DNA of 40,815 nucleotides from a virus. A program made the position numbers and the translations under genes. Where the stretch lies: the IMG/VR virus record IMGVR_UViG_3300037549_000160, positions 1 to 40,815 of that record; one strand, written 5' to 3'. Below, one piece after another: positions 15,552-23,057 of this stretch (its first letter is position 1; the number at the start of each line of letters is the position of its first letter). The notes below the pieces were generated by a model, which searched no databases, was not told the DNA's origin, and saw only the letters and a program-made list of their open reading frames with translations.

Positions 15552-16042
15552 TGTTCAGCCTCACCCTGCCGACCGCGCCGCGCTGGCTGGACCTGCCGCA
15601 CGGCATCCGCGTGCAGGTCAAGCCGATCGACGGCCTGGTGCGCGCCGCGGCCGAAGCCTCCGTGCATCGCACGATCCGGGAGGCGGAGGCGGAGCGGACG
15701 GATCGCATCGAGGTCGGGGCCGGCGTCGCCGACCTGGTCGACCTGGCCGATGCGGATATGCGCCGCGCCTTCATCAGCCTGACCTTCGCGGCCAAGCTCG
15801 CCCGCTACGGGATTGTCGCCTGGGAAGGGATCGAGCAGGACCACACCGGCGACCTGGCGGAGCAGCTGATGCTGCAGCAGGACACCATCGCCGAGGCCTT
15901 CATCGCGGCCTACCTCGCCCCGGTCGCCGCGCTGGCCGCGGAGGGAAACGCATCCGCGCCCGCGCCGAATGGATCTTCGGCGGGGGCGCCGATTACTGCC
16001 GAGGCTGCGCCACCGCCTGCCCCACCTGCCCCCAAGAGCTGA
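15551..16042 (+). CDS. tail assembly chaperone, G-like
   Basis: A 163-residue protein in the place of lambda gpG, between tail tube and tape measure. The body is helical (LVRAAAEASVHRTIREAEAE, then FISLTFAAKLARYGIVAWEG) and the last 30 residues are alanine/proline-rich. It keeps the tape measure in solution during tail assembly. A slippery heptamer at 15943-15949 near its end allows the longer GT product. ATG overlaps the tail tube stop (TGATG). Confidence 0.85.
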   Translation: MFSLTLPTAPRWLDLPHGIRVQVKPIDGLVRAAAEASVHRTIREAEAERTDRIEVGAGVADLVDLADADMRRAFISLTFAAKLARYGIVAWEGIEQDHTGDLAEQLMLQQDTIAEAFIAAYLAPVAALAAEGNASAPAPNGSSAGAPITAEAAPPPAPPAPKS

Positions 16043-16266
16043 ACGCCCCGCATTCGGTCGAGGGGTGGGCGGTCTGGGAGGCCGGCATGGCCTCGCTCCG
16101 GGCCGGGATGGCGGGCGCCGAGCCGGACACCGCCGGCGCCTTCGCCCTGGCCACCGCCTCCGGCGCCGAGCCGCGCATCGTCGCGCCGCTGATCGCGGCC
16201 TTTTCCGCCGGCATCGCCAGCGGTCGCGCCAAGAAAGCCGAGGGGCAGGATGAACCAAACGAGTGA
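15551..16266 (+). CDS. tail assembly chaperone GT, made by -1 frameshift
   Basis: A 238-residue product. Ribosomes read 133 codons to AAC at 15947-15949, slip back one base and continue in the next frame from 15949 to the stop at 16264-16266. The T part holds EWIFGGGADYCRGCATACPT, with four closely spaced cysteines (CxxC-type), then a helical tail that recruits other tail proteins. The T frame is open without interruption from the slippery site to its stop and overlaps the start of the next gene. This matches the lambda G/GT system in place, direction and heptamer. Confidence 0.88.
15943..15949 (+). promoter_or_regulatory. -1 ribosomal frameshift site GGGAAAC
   Basis: The zero-frame reading is G GGA AAC, a canonical X XXY YYZ heptamer. 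Slipping lets the two tRNAs re-pair on GGG AAA. The -1 frame is open from here to 16266. The sequence downstream is very GC-rich (for example TTCGGCGGGGGCGCCGA at 15975-15991) and can form strong structure, which would raise slipping. Confidence 0.88.
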
Positions 16267-16492
16267 CCGGGCCGCCGGCCAGTCGCGCCGCCATTCGCTG
16301 CTCGAGGCCGCGGCGAATGTCGCCGTCGGCTATGGCGTGGCATTGGCAGCGCAGGCGGTGATCTTCCCGGCCTTCGGCATCCATATCGGCGTCGCGGAGA
16401 ATCTCGGCATCGGTGCGGCCTTCACCGCCGTGTCGCTGGTCCGCTCCTACGCCCTTCGGCGCGTCTTCAACGGATGGGGGCGCCGGCCATGA
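16250..16492 (+). CDS. small membrane protein, DUF7220-like
   Basis: An 80-residue protein with two hydrophobic helices (residues 24-45 and 50-66) and a basic end RRVFNGWGRRP. The order LLEAAANVAVGYGVALAAQ, IFPAFGIHI, AFTAVSLVRSYALRRVF matches a family of small phage proteins known as DUF7220, often found among tail genes. Function unknown. It starts inside the T frame and ends in an ATGA overlap with the next gene. Confidence 0.75.
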   Translation: MNQTSDRAAGQSRRHSLLEAAANVAVGYGVALAAQAVIFPAFGIHIGVAENLGIGAAFTAVSLVRSYALRRVFNGWGRRP

Positions 16493-17157
16493 TCACGGCG
16501 ACGGGCCCGGATATCACCGAGCAGTCCAAGGCGATGCGCAAGGCCATCCTGGTCGCGCTGAAAGCAGCCTTCACCGGCGCGACCGCCTTCGCCCAGCAGG
16601 AGCTGCGGCTGCAGGTGCTGAATGCCGGGCTGGGCACCAAGATGGCGAATGCCATCCGCTCCCGCATCTACCCGGCCGGCGAGGCATCCCTGGCCTATGG
16701 CCCGGCCGGCGAGGTCTATGCCAATGGCCAGTCGGCGGCGCGCATCATCAACGCCTTCACCGAGGGCGCCAACATCGTCGGCAAGCGCGGCCAGATGCTG
16801 GCCATCCCGCTGCCGGCGGCGCCGACCGCGCGCTACGGCACCGCGATGACGCCGGCGCAGGTCGAGAGCCGCTATGGCCGGAAGCTGGTGACGGTGCCGC
16901 TGAAGGGCCACAAGGCCCGCGCGATGCTCTGCCTGCCGATGCCGACCACCAAGGCCGGCAAGGCCAACCCCAAGGGCCTGAAACTGGCCGCCGCCGGGGC
17001 CAAGGGCGCCGATCGCCGCAACCGCCTGGTGCCGATGTTCCTGCTGGTGCCGAGCGTGACGCTGAGCAAGCGGCTGAAGCCGGCCGATGCCATCGCCGCG
17101 GCAGCAGAGTCCAAACTGCCCGGCCTGTTCGATGCCGCATTCGGGAAGGCGATCTGA
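16489..17157 (+). CDS. DUF6441-like tail protein
   Basis: A 222-residue protein resembling the DUF6441 family of phage tail proteins. Family-like segments are LGTKMANAIRSRIYPAGEAS, then SAARIINAFTEGANI and GQMLAIPLPAAPTARYG. It lies directly before the tape measure gene, where minor tail or tail-completion proteins are made. ATG 16489 is preferred because it forms an ATGA overlap with the upstream stop; an ATG at 16474 is possible. The stop overlaps the tape measure start. Confidence 0.75.
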   Translation: MITATGPDITEQSKAMRKAILVALKAAFTGATAFAQQELRLQVLNAGLGTKMANAIRSRIYPAGEASLAYGPAGEVYANGQSAARIINAFTEGANIVGKRGQMLAIPLPAAPTARYGTAMTPAQVESRYGRKLVTVPLKGHKARAMLCLPMPTTKAGKANPKGLKLAAAGAKGADRRNRLVPMFLLVPSVTLSKRLKPADAIAAAAESKLPGLFDAAFGKAI

Positions 17158-19142
17158 TGGCTGCGAGTTATTCCTTCCGGATCGAGACCGCCGAATTCAC
17201 CCGCTTCGCCGCGGTGCTGAAGGAGGTCGGGGCATCGTCCGGTGAGGCGCAGCAGGCGCTGAACCAGCTGATGAACAGCAGCCCGCAGCTGGCCGATTCC
17301 ATGCAGCGGGCGGAGCAATCCGCGCAGCGGGTGGTGGCGGCGCATCGGGAGATCGAGACGGCGACGACGGCCAGCAGCCGCGGCTTTGCCAGCATGGGCC
17401 AGATCGTCCAGTCGGCCGGCTACCAGATGCAGGATTTCGTGGTGCAGGTGCAGGGGGGCACCTCCGCCCTGGTCGCGCTGTCCCAGCAGGGCAGCCAGTT
17501 CCTCGGCATGTTCGGCCCGGCCGGCGCGATCGCCGGCGTGGTGCTGGCGATCGGCAGCGTCGCCGCGAAATTCCTGTTCACCGGCGACAGCGCGAAAAGC
17601 ATGGCGGACTCCGCCGAAGCCGCCTTCAAGGGGATCTCGGCCGCGGCCGAGTCCACCGCCAGCATCATCGAGAAGGTGAATGCGCTGTTCCGCAGTACGG
17701 CGCAGAATGCCATCGCGGCACGCCAGGCGACGATCGAGGGGCTCAGGGCGCAGGTCGCTTCCACGCAGTCCAGCACCCTGGCGCGCCAGGATGAAGCGGC
17801 CAGCGACCTCCAGACGGCGCGGACGAAAATTGCGGAGACCCAGCGGCAGCTCGACACGCCGGGCCTACCGCTGCTGGCCCGCCGCCGGCTGGAACGCGAC
17901 CTGCAAGGCTGGCAGGAAACCGCGGTCGGTGCGGAGCGATGGCTGGGCCAGCAATCGACGCAGATGGGCGCGCTGAATGAGCAGGCCGCCAGGCTGGCGC
18001 AGATCGGCCCCGAGCAGCTCGGCCCGGAAGCGCCGGACGGCCTCAGCCGTCGTGCTGGCGGCGGTGGCGGCGGCGGTGGCCGGCGTCGTGGCGGCGGCGG
18101 CGGCGGCAGCGCCCGCATTCCCCGGCCGCCCGCGGACCCCGCCATCGCGCAGGAAAAGGATGATGAGCGGATCGCCAGCGAGGCGGCCCGGGTGGTGGAA
18201 TCGGTCGACCCGGCCACCCGCGCCCTGAACCAATTCAACGATGCCGTCGCCAAGATCGGCGCTGCCGGCGCGCTGTATGACCGGACCCAGAATCGCGATG
18301 GCGGTGCGCTCGGCCTATCGCCCGACCAAGTCGAAAAGACCTATGCCGAGCTGAAGGACAAGTTCCTGACCACGATCGATGACGGCAAGGCCCGCACCGA
18401 TAACCTCGCCGCCTCCGCCCGCTCCTTCGGCTCCGCCTTCACCGGCGCCTTCGACAATATCCTGGCCAGCAGCAACCGCACCTGGGGCGGCGTTTTCGCC
18501 GGCACCAACCGGGCCTCGCAGGCGGTGCACCAGCTGGAGCAGGTGGCGGCCAAGTTCCTGACCCAGACCTTCATCACCAAGCCGCTGGAAAATGCCGCGA
18601 ATGGCCTGTTCGGCGGCAACCAGGGCGGCGGCAAGTTCAGCCAGGCGGGTGCCGGCGGGGGCGGCCTCGGCGGCTTGTTCAACAACCTCTTCGGCAGTTG
18701 GTTCGGCGGCGGCGCGAAGGGCGACGTCAAGCCGGATGCGCTTTCCGGCCTGGACAGCATGGCGGTCGGCGGCGATGTGAAATTCGCGGGCGGCGGCGTG
18801 ATGACCCAATGGGGGCCGGTGCCGCTGCGCGCCTATGCCGGCGGCGGTGTTGCCAGCAGCCCGCAGGCGGCGATCTTCGGCGAGGGCGCCCAGCCCGAAG
18901 CGTATGTGCCGCTGCCGGATGGCCGGCGGATCCCCGTGGCCATGCAGGGCGGCGGCGGCGGCCACCAGATATTCATCGATGCGCGCGGCGCCGAGGTTGG
19001 CGTCGAGCAGCGGGTGAATGCCGCGATCCAGCGCCAGCTGCCCGGCATCGTCAACATCACCAAAATGAGCCTCGGCGCGGATGTGCAGCGCGGCGGCAAT
19101 GCCGCGGCGATGTTCGGCCGCCGCCAGGGCGCGCTGCAATGA
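17157..19142 (+). CDS. tail tape measure protein
   Basis: A 661-residue tape measure protein, lambda gpH-like. The first 100 residues are helical, then a hydrophobic segment FGPAGAIAGVVLAIGSVAAK (about residues 122-141) that can enter the host membrane. Coiled-coil stretches follow (DLQTARTKIAETQRQLD). Around residues 302-325 is a low-complexity glycine/arginine linker. The C-terminal part has the family motif AAIFGEGAQPEAYVPLPDGR. Length sets tail length, so a short tail of roughly 100 nm is expected from the usual proportion. ATG 17157 overlaps the previous stop. Confidence 0.9.
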   Translation: MAASYSFRIETAEFTRFAAVLKEVGASSGEAQQALNQLMNSSPQLADSMQRAEQSAQRVVAAHREIETATTASSRGFASMGQIVQSAGYQMQDFVVQVQGGTSALVALSQQGSQFLGMFGPAGAIAGVVLAIGSVAAKFLFTGDSAKSMADSAEAAFKGISAAAESTASIIEKVNALFRSTAQNAIAARQATIEGLRAQVASTQSSTLARQDEAASDLQTARTKIAETQRQLDTPGLPLLARRRLERDLQGWQETAVGAERWLGQQSTQMGALNEQAARLAQIGPEQLGPEAPDGLSRRAGGGGGGGGRRRGGGGGGSARIPRPPADPAIAQEKDDERIASEAARVVESVDPATRALNQFNDAVAKIGAAGALYDRTQNRDGGALGLSPDQVEKTYAELKDKFLTTIDDGKARTDNLAASARSFGSAFTGAFDNILASSNRTWGGVFAGTNRASQAVHQLEQVAAKFLTQTFITKPLENAANGLFGGNQGGGKFSQAGAGGGGLGGLFNNLFGSWFGGGAKGDVKPDALSGLDSMAVGGDVKFAGGGVMTQWGPVPLRAYAGGGVASSPQAAIFGEGAQPEAYVPLPDGRRIPVAMQGGGGGHQIFIDARGAEVGVEQRVNAAIQRQLPGIVNITKMSLGADVQRGGNAAAMFGRRQGALQ

Positions 19143-20293
19143 CCATACTGACCTTCCCCAGCATCCGCGCGCCCTCCAGCGTCTCCGGCCCGGCGCTGCG
19201 GGCCAATACCCAATCGGGCGGCATCAGCCCCTTCGACGGCACGGAACAGACCCTGGAACTGCCCGGCGCCAAGTGGCAGGCGGAGCTGCGCTTCGACCGG
19301 CTGCGGGAGAGCGAATGGCGCCAGATGCAGGCCTTCCTTTCCGCGCTGCGCGGCAAGGCGGGCCGGTTCTACTGGGGGCCGAACGGCTACCAGCCCCGCC
19401 GCGGCACGGACCCCGCGAACTGGTCGGGCGACCTGCCGCGCATCCGCACCTCGGGGCAGACCGGCACCAGCCTGGACACCACCGGCTGGCGCGGCCAGGC
19501 GATGCCGGCGCGCATCGGCGACTGGATCCATTGGATCGATTCCTCCGGCCGGCCATCCTTCCACATGGTCACCGCCGATGTCGGCGCCATGGATCGCACC
19601 AGCACCAACCTGCAAATCTACAGCTCTGACCTGTTCAACGCCGCCTTCACCACGGTGAACCTGACCAATGCCGGCAGCAACTTCATCGCCGGTAGCACCG
19701 CCTACTGGACCGGCGGCTGCTACACCCGGCTGGTGAGCCGTACCTCCGCCGGCGCGGCCTATCTCGAGACCTCCGGGACCATCGCGGTCACCGCCGGCAG
19801 CCAGATCACCGCCAGCATCATCGCCCGCCTTGCCTCCGGCTCGACCACCTCGGGCAACCTGTTGCAGGTCGATGAATACAACGGCGGCACCTATACCCAG
19901 ACCACCTTGGGGCCGGCGCTTACGACCGTGACCGGCACCATGACCAAGTACCAGCTCACGATGACCCTGCGCGGCGATACGACCGCGATCCGGGTGTTCT
20001 ACCTGACGGGGTTGAACGGGGGCACCTTCGAACTGCAATGGCCGCAGGTGGAATATGGCGGCTGGGCGACCGCCACCATCCTGACCGGCGCCACCACGGT
20101 GACCCGCACGCAATCGGTGATCCTGCCGATCTCGCCGCCCATCCGCCGCGCCACGGTCGCGGATACCGCGCTGGAATACACCTATCCGGCCGCCATCTGG
20201 CGGCTTTCCCAGGACGTGGTGCTGCCGGAATTCCAGCCCGGCGCCGGCCCCGTTGCCTCCTTCACCCTGCCGATCGAGGAAGCCATCTGGTGA
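19139..20293 (+). CDS. distal tail protein with an inserted carbohydrate-binding-like domain
   Basis: A 384-residue minor tail protein. The N-terminal 120 residues and the last 60 look like the two halves of a distal-tail or gpM/gpL-type protein (FDRLRESEWRQMQAFLSALR, FYWGPNGYQPRRG; end LSQDVVLPEFQPGAGPV, LPIEEAIW). Between them, about residues 160-305, lies a serine/threonine-rich jelly-roll sequence ending in NGGTFELQWPQVEYGGWAT, the pattern of CBM4/9-like carbohydrate-binding domains in phage tails. It may make first contact with host sugars. ATG overlaps the tape measure stop (ATGA). Confidence 0.7.
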   Translation: MTILTFPSIRAPSSVSGPALRANTQSGGISPFDGTEQTLELPGAKWQAELRFDRLRESEWRQMQAFLSALRGKAGRFYWGPNGYQPRRGTDPANWSGDLPRIRTSGQTGTSLDTTGWRGQAMPARIGDWIHWIDSSGRPSFHMVTADVGAMDRTSTNLQIYSSDLFNAAFTTVNLTNAGSNFIAGSTAYWTGGCYTRLVSRTSAGAAYLETSGTIAVTAGSQITASIIARLASGSTTSGNLLQVDEYNGGTYTQTTLGPALTTVTGTMTKYQLTMTLRGDTTAIRVFYLTGLNGGTFELQWPQVEYGGWATATILTGATTVTRTQSVILPISPPIRRATVADTALEYTYPAAIWRLSQDVVLPEFQPGAGPVASFTLPIEEAIW

Positions 20294-20871
20294 CCCGCCC
20301 CATGACCTCCGCGGCGCAGGCCGCCGTTGCCGCCGAAGTGGTGCCCCGCACCGTCGCCATCGAGATGGATTTCGACAGCGCGCCGGTGCGGGTGAACGGC
20401 AGCCCCATGGATATGACGCTGTTCGGGAACACCTTCATCGGCGTCGGCGGCCTGGGCAGCATCACCGCCGTGCAGGAGAGCAACGAGAATCGCAGCTACG
20501 ACTGCACCTTCACGCTCTCCGGCATTCCCCGCGATGCCATCGGGCTGGCGATGACGGAGCAATACCAGGGCCGCGCCGCGACCATCTGGGAAGTGCCGCT
20601 GGACCCGGCCAGCTACCTGCCGATCGGCGATCCCATCGTGATCTTCCGCGGCCACATGGACCAGTTGAACCCGACCCTGGGCGAGACCGCGACCTGTTCG
20701 GTGCGGATGATCAACCGCCTGGCGGATTGGGAGGTCGCGCGCAACAGCATGTACACCGATATCGAGCAGCAGCGGCTGCATCCCGGCGATCTCGGGATGC
20801 AGTTCGTCTATGGCGTGGTGAATAAGAACCTGATCTGGCCGGCCCGGGCCTGGTGGGATCACAATTCGTGA
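20290..20871 (+). CDS. minor tail protein (tail hub region)
   Basis: A 193-residue protein of a widespread siphophage type. Recognisable runs are VAIEMDFDSAPVRVNGSP, NTFIGVGGLGSITAVQE, then TFTLSGIPRDAIGLAM, YQGRAATIW and the closing LHPGDLGMQFVYG. These proteins lie between the distal tail protein and the tip. Start GTG 20290 overlaps the previous stop (GTGA); ATG 20302 is a possible start four codons later. Function is inferred from family and order. Confidence 0.75.
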   Translation: MTRPMTSAAQAAVAAEVVPRTVAIEMDFDSAPVRVNGSPMDMTLFGNTFIGVGGLGSITAVQESNENRSYDCTFTLSGIPRDAIGLAMTEQYQGRAATIWEVPLDPASYLPIGDPIVIFRGHMDQLNPTLGETATCSVRMINRLADWEVARNSMYTDIEQQRLHPGDLGMQFVYGVVNKNLIWPARAWWDHNS

Positions 20872-21359
20872 GCGGCACGGAAGCCCCGGCCGCGCCCGCC
20901 GCGCCGCCGCAGCTGCGGAAGCGCCCGCAGGACTGGCCGGACCGGCTGGCGGCCGTGGTGCATGACGCGCTCGATCTGCCCTTCGTGCTGGGCCAGCATG
21001 ATTGCGGCCGCTTCGCCTGCCAGGTGGCGGAGGCGATCACCGGCCGCAACCCGGCGCCCTGGCTGGAGGGCTACACCACCGAGGCCGAGCTGGACGCGCT
21101 GCTGGCCCAGCACGCCGCCCCGGCCGCCGAGGGCAGCACGGCCAGCCTGCTGGAGCGGGCGGTGGCAGCGACGATGCAGGCGTTCGGCGCGACGGAGATC
21201 CCGGTGCTGATGGCCCAGCGCGGCGACTGGGTGATCCTGCAGGTGGGAAACGAGGATTTGCTGGCGGTGGTGATCGGCAAGGATGCCGTGGCGCCAGGGC
21301 CGGACCGGCAGCGGCATGTGCCGGTGGCGAAGTTCGCCAAGCGCGCCTGGGCTATTTGA
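20868..21359 (+). CDS. DUF6950/NlpC-P60-like tail assembly protein
   Basis: A 163-residue protein. The motif VLGQHDCGRFACQVAEAITG carries a likely catalytic cysteine (C46), as in NlpC/P60 cysteine peptidases that open peptidoglycan during DNA injection; lambda gpK is the positional counterpart. The later histidine partner cannot be fixed by eye. Start GTG 20868 forms a GTGA overlap with the previous stop. Its end overlaps by 8 bases with a gene on the other strand, marking the border of the regulatory island. Confidence 0.75.
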   Translation: MSGTEAPAAPAAPPQLRKRPQDWPDRLAAVVHDALDLPFVLGQHDCGRFACQVAEAITGRNPAPWLEGYTTEAELDALLAQHAAPAAEGSTASLLERAVAATMQAFGATEIPVLMAQRGDWVILQVGNEDLLAVVIGKDAVAPGPDRQRHVPVAKFAKRAWAI

Positions 21360-21708
21360 CCTTGGGGCGGCGGGGTTTCTGGTAGGGCGGCGGGTCCGTC
21401 AGGGCGGGCGAGAATCGCGCAACCACCGCCTCTCGTGAGGCTGCCACGCCTTCGCCAAACAGCCGCGCCGGTTCGGACTGCGGCTGCCCAGCAACGCGCT
21501 GGATGCTGGCGGCCAGGTCCGCCATCGCACGTTCCAGCCGATCCAGGCGTTCGCGCTCTACGGTGGCCGGGGCCGGAGAAAACGAGGCTTCGATCCGCGC
21601 GACGATCTCGGCATTCATGGAGCGATTGGCAGCCTTCGCAGATGCCGCAATCCTGCCTTTGAGATCGAGCGGCAGGCGCACGCGCATCATCGGGTCATCT
21701 GCAGCCAT
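21352..21708 (-). CDS. Arc-type ribbon-helix-helix repressor, leftward
   Basis: A 118-residue DNA-binding protein. Residues 6-45 are an Arc/Mnt-like ribbon-helix-helix: DDPMMRVRLPLDLKGRIAAS then ANRSMNAEIVARIEASF. The C-terminal part has a coiled-coil helix (ERLDRLERAMADLAASIQRV) for tetramer formation, like Mnt, and a basic proline-rich end. Start ATG 21708 was chosen because the domain begins there; the frame is open up to 21783. It is divergent from the 21798 Arc-like gene, and both probably bind the palindrome between them, as arc and mnt do in P22. Confidence 0.82.
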   Translation of the reverse strand: MAADDPMMRVRLPLDLKGRIAASAKAANRSMNAEIVARIEASFSPAPATVERERLDRLERAMADLAASIQRVAGQPQSEPARLFGEGVAASREAVVARFSPALTDPPPYQKPRRPKVK

Positions 21709-21714
21709 GGCCCA
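21707..21714. promoter_or_regulatory. half-operator ATGGCCCA over the leftward start codon
   Basis: ATGGCCCA at 21707-21714 repeats the arm sequence of the large palindrome (21743-21750) and overlaps the start codon of the leftward Arc-like gene. It may be a secondary repressor site. Confidence 0.4.
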
Positions 21715-21732
21715 TGGTGAGGCATAAACCCA

Positions 21733-21761
21733 TTGACAGGGAATGGCCCAAAATGGTTCAT
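21733..21761 (+). promoter_or_regulatory. putative rightward promoter of the Arc/Ant island
   Basis: A perfect -35 TTGACA at 21733-21738 is followed after 17 bases by a weak -10 GTTCAT at 21756-21761. The spacer and -10 lie inside the 42-bp palindrome, so binding there would block transcription of the Arc-like and antirepressor genes. Confidence 0.5.
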
Positions 21762-21781
21762 GGACCATGTTGGGCCATTCC
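21740..21781. promoter_or_regulatory. 42-bp near-perfect palindrome, repressor operator
   Basis: Bases 21740-21760 pair with 21761-21781 as inverted repeats with only two mismatched positions of 21. The outer arms are GGAATGGCCCAA and TTGGGCCATTCC. It lies between two divergent Arc-type genes and covers the rightward promoter, and is the obvious binding site for one or both proteins. Arc-family repressors bind as dimer pairs to adjacent half-sites, which suits a long composite palindrome. Confidence 0.85.
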
Positions 21782-21797
21782 AACGGAAGGAGGTCAA

Positions 21798-21998
21798 ATG
21801 GGCACCCATACGGACCTGCAGTTCAAAGTCCGGTTGCCGCGGGATATCCACGATTGGATCGAAGCGCAGGCAAAGGGAAACTGCCGGAGCAAGACCATGG
21901 AAATCGAATATCGGCTGAGGCAAGCAATGCAGATTGCCGAGGCCGGTAGCTGCCGTTCCGGCAGCGCCCCGGGGGCGGGGCCAGCTTTGCAGGCGTAG
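21798..21998 (+). CDS. Arc-type ribbon-helix-helix repressor, rightward
   Basis: A 66-residue protein. THTDLQFKVRLPRDIHDWIE then QAKGNCRSKTMEIEYRLRQA is a typical ribbon-helix-helix, close in size to P22 Arc (53 residues). GAAGGAGGT at 21786-21794 precedes ATG 21798. It is the first gene of a rightward unit that continues with the antirepressor gene, as arc precedes ant in P22. The stop lies inside a long hairpin arm. Confidence 0.85.
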   Translation: MGTHTDLQFKVRLPRDIHDWIEAQAKGNCRSKTMEIEYRLRQAMQIAEAGSCRSGSAPGAGPALQA

Positions 21999-22010
21999 CC
22001 CCGCCCCCGG
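21969..22010 (+). terminator. long GC hairpin at the end of the rightward Arc-like gene
   Basis: CCGGGGGCGGGGC at 21969-21981 pairs perfectly with GCCCCGCCCCCGG at 21998-22010, loop 16 bases. No run of T follows, so it may slow or stop polymerase only in part, or protect or occlude message between arc-like and antirepressor genes. A smaller hairpin, GCCCG 22026-22030 with CGGGC 22037-22041, follows. Confidence 0.5.
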
Positions 22011-22074
22011 CTTCACTGACCCAGGCCCGTAGGAGCGGGCGGAAGGTCTTCACCATCTCAAGAGGACTGAGACG

Positions 22075-22617
22075 ATGAGCGAGCAAAGAATTACCCCTTT
22101 TCTGTTCGAGGGGGAAGCAATGGTGCGTGTGGTCGAGCGCGGCGGGAACCCGTGGTTCGTGGCGGCCGATGTCTGCAAGGTGCTGGGCATCCGGAACGCG
22201 ACCCAGGCGGTCGGGGCACTCGATGACGACGAACGGGCTATGTTGAACATAGGCCCCCAGGGGAACGCGAACTGCATTTCGGAGGGCGGCCTCTACACCC
22301 TGATCCTCCGCAGCCGGGATGCGACCAAGCCTGGCACAGTGGCCCACCGCTTTCGGAAGTGGGTGACCGCCGAGGTACTCCCAGCCCTCCGGCAGCACGG
22401 TGGCTATGGCGCTCCGCCATCGCTCCCGCCGCAGCGGCCCGATGAAGATGGCGAGCTTCCCGAGGGCACGCGCGTCCGGCTAGTGACGGAAACACGCCAG
22501 AGCTTTGGTATCCAGGCGGCGCAGCAGATGTGGTTCACCATGAAGCTGCCGATCGTCCCGGCCATGTTGGCCGAGCAGCAGCACCCTGACCTGTTCCGGC
22601 CGGGCGGCACCCACTGA
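22075..22617 (+). CDS. ant: antirepressor, BRO-N domain
   Basis: A 180-residue protein. Residues 5-110 are a BRO-N domain: TPFLFEGEAMVRVVERGGNP, WFVAADVCKVLGIRNATQAV, LDDDERAML, ISEGGLYTLILRSR and FRKWVTAEVLPALRQHGGY. Phage antirepressors with this domain bind and disable the prophage repressor. The C-terminal part (about 60 residues) is short and lacks a known partner domain. It follows a divergent Arc-type pair, as ant follows arc in the P22 immI region. AGAGGA at 22061-22066 is the ribosome-binding site. Confidence 0.85.
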   Translation: MSEQRITPFLFEGEAMVRVVERGGNPWFVAADVCKVLGIRNATQAVGALDDDERAMLNIGPQGNANCISEGGLYTLILRSRDATKPGTVAHRFRKWVTAEVLPALRQHGGYGAPPSLPPQRPDEDGELPEGTRVRLVTETRQSFGIQAAQQMWFTMKLPIVPAMLAEQQHPDLFRPGGTH

Positions 22618-23009
22618 TGCCCGCCCTCTCGCGCCGCCAGATGGCGGGCGCTGCGGCCGGGCTGGCGATGGTGCCAGCCGCGGCTAAGGCCGACCCTGAC
22701 GCCCGGCTGCGGGCGCTGTGCGCGGAGTTCATCGCCTTGCAGCGCCAGATGTCCGACATGGATCAGCCCTTCCGGGACCAGGATGAGGATGTGCCGGACG
22801 ACATCCTGGAATTCCAGCGGGACCACCTGGTGCCGCGGGTCTATGAAATCCGCAGCGCGGTAGCGGGTTTGCCGGCGCAGACCTGGCTCGGCTGCGCGGC
22901 CAAGGCCCGCATGGTCTTCGCCGACCTCGGCGAGTACGGGGTGCCGGCCGACCAGCCGGATCGCCATGCGGCCTGGAGTCTTGCGCGCGATGTGATGGCG
23001 CTGGGGTGA
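22617..23009 (+). CDS. hypothetical protein with an N-terminal signal-like segment
   Basis: A 130-residue protein, unrecognised. It starts MPALSRRQMAGAAAGLAMVP with a twin-arginine-like SRRQ and a weakly hydrophobic stretch ending in AAAKA, which may be an export signal with cleavage near residue 24. The rest is helical and charged. ATG overlaps the antirepressor stop (TGATG), so it is made with that protein. If exported, it could alter the envelope of the host, as many accessory phage proteins do; this is inference. Confidence 0.65.
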   Translation: MPALSRRQMAGAAAGLAMVPAAAKADPDARLRALCAEFIALQRQMSDMDQPFRDQDEDVPDDILEFQRDHLVPRVYEIRSAVAGLPAQTWLGCAAKARMVFADLGEYGVPADQPDRHAAWSLARDVMALG

Positions 23010-23010
23010 G

Positions 23011-23055
23011 CCGATGGGACCTGCACGGGTATAATAACCGTGCAGGTCCCATCGG
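23011..23055. terminator. perfect 18-bp stem hairpin between convergent genes
   Basis: CCGATGGGACCTGCACGG at 23011-23028 pairs with 23038-23055 without mismatch; the 9-base loop is GTATAATAA. It lies one base after the stop of the rightward gene and two bases before the stop of the leftward lipoprotein gene, the place of a two-way terminator. There is no T run on either side, so termination would rest on the stem alone or on another factor. Confidence 0.7.
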
Positions 23056-23057
23056 GA

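Noticed and set aside
18050-18115. GGC-rich run in the tape measure gene considered as a sequencing artefact
   Set aside because: The frame remains open on both sides and encodes a glycine/arginine linker, which is plausible in tape measure proteins.
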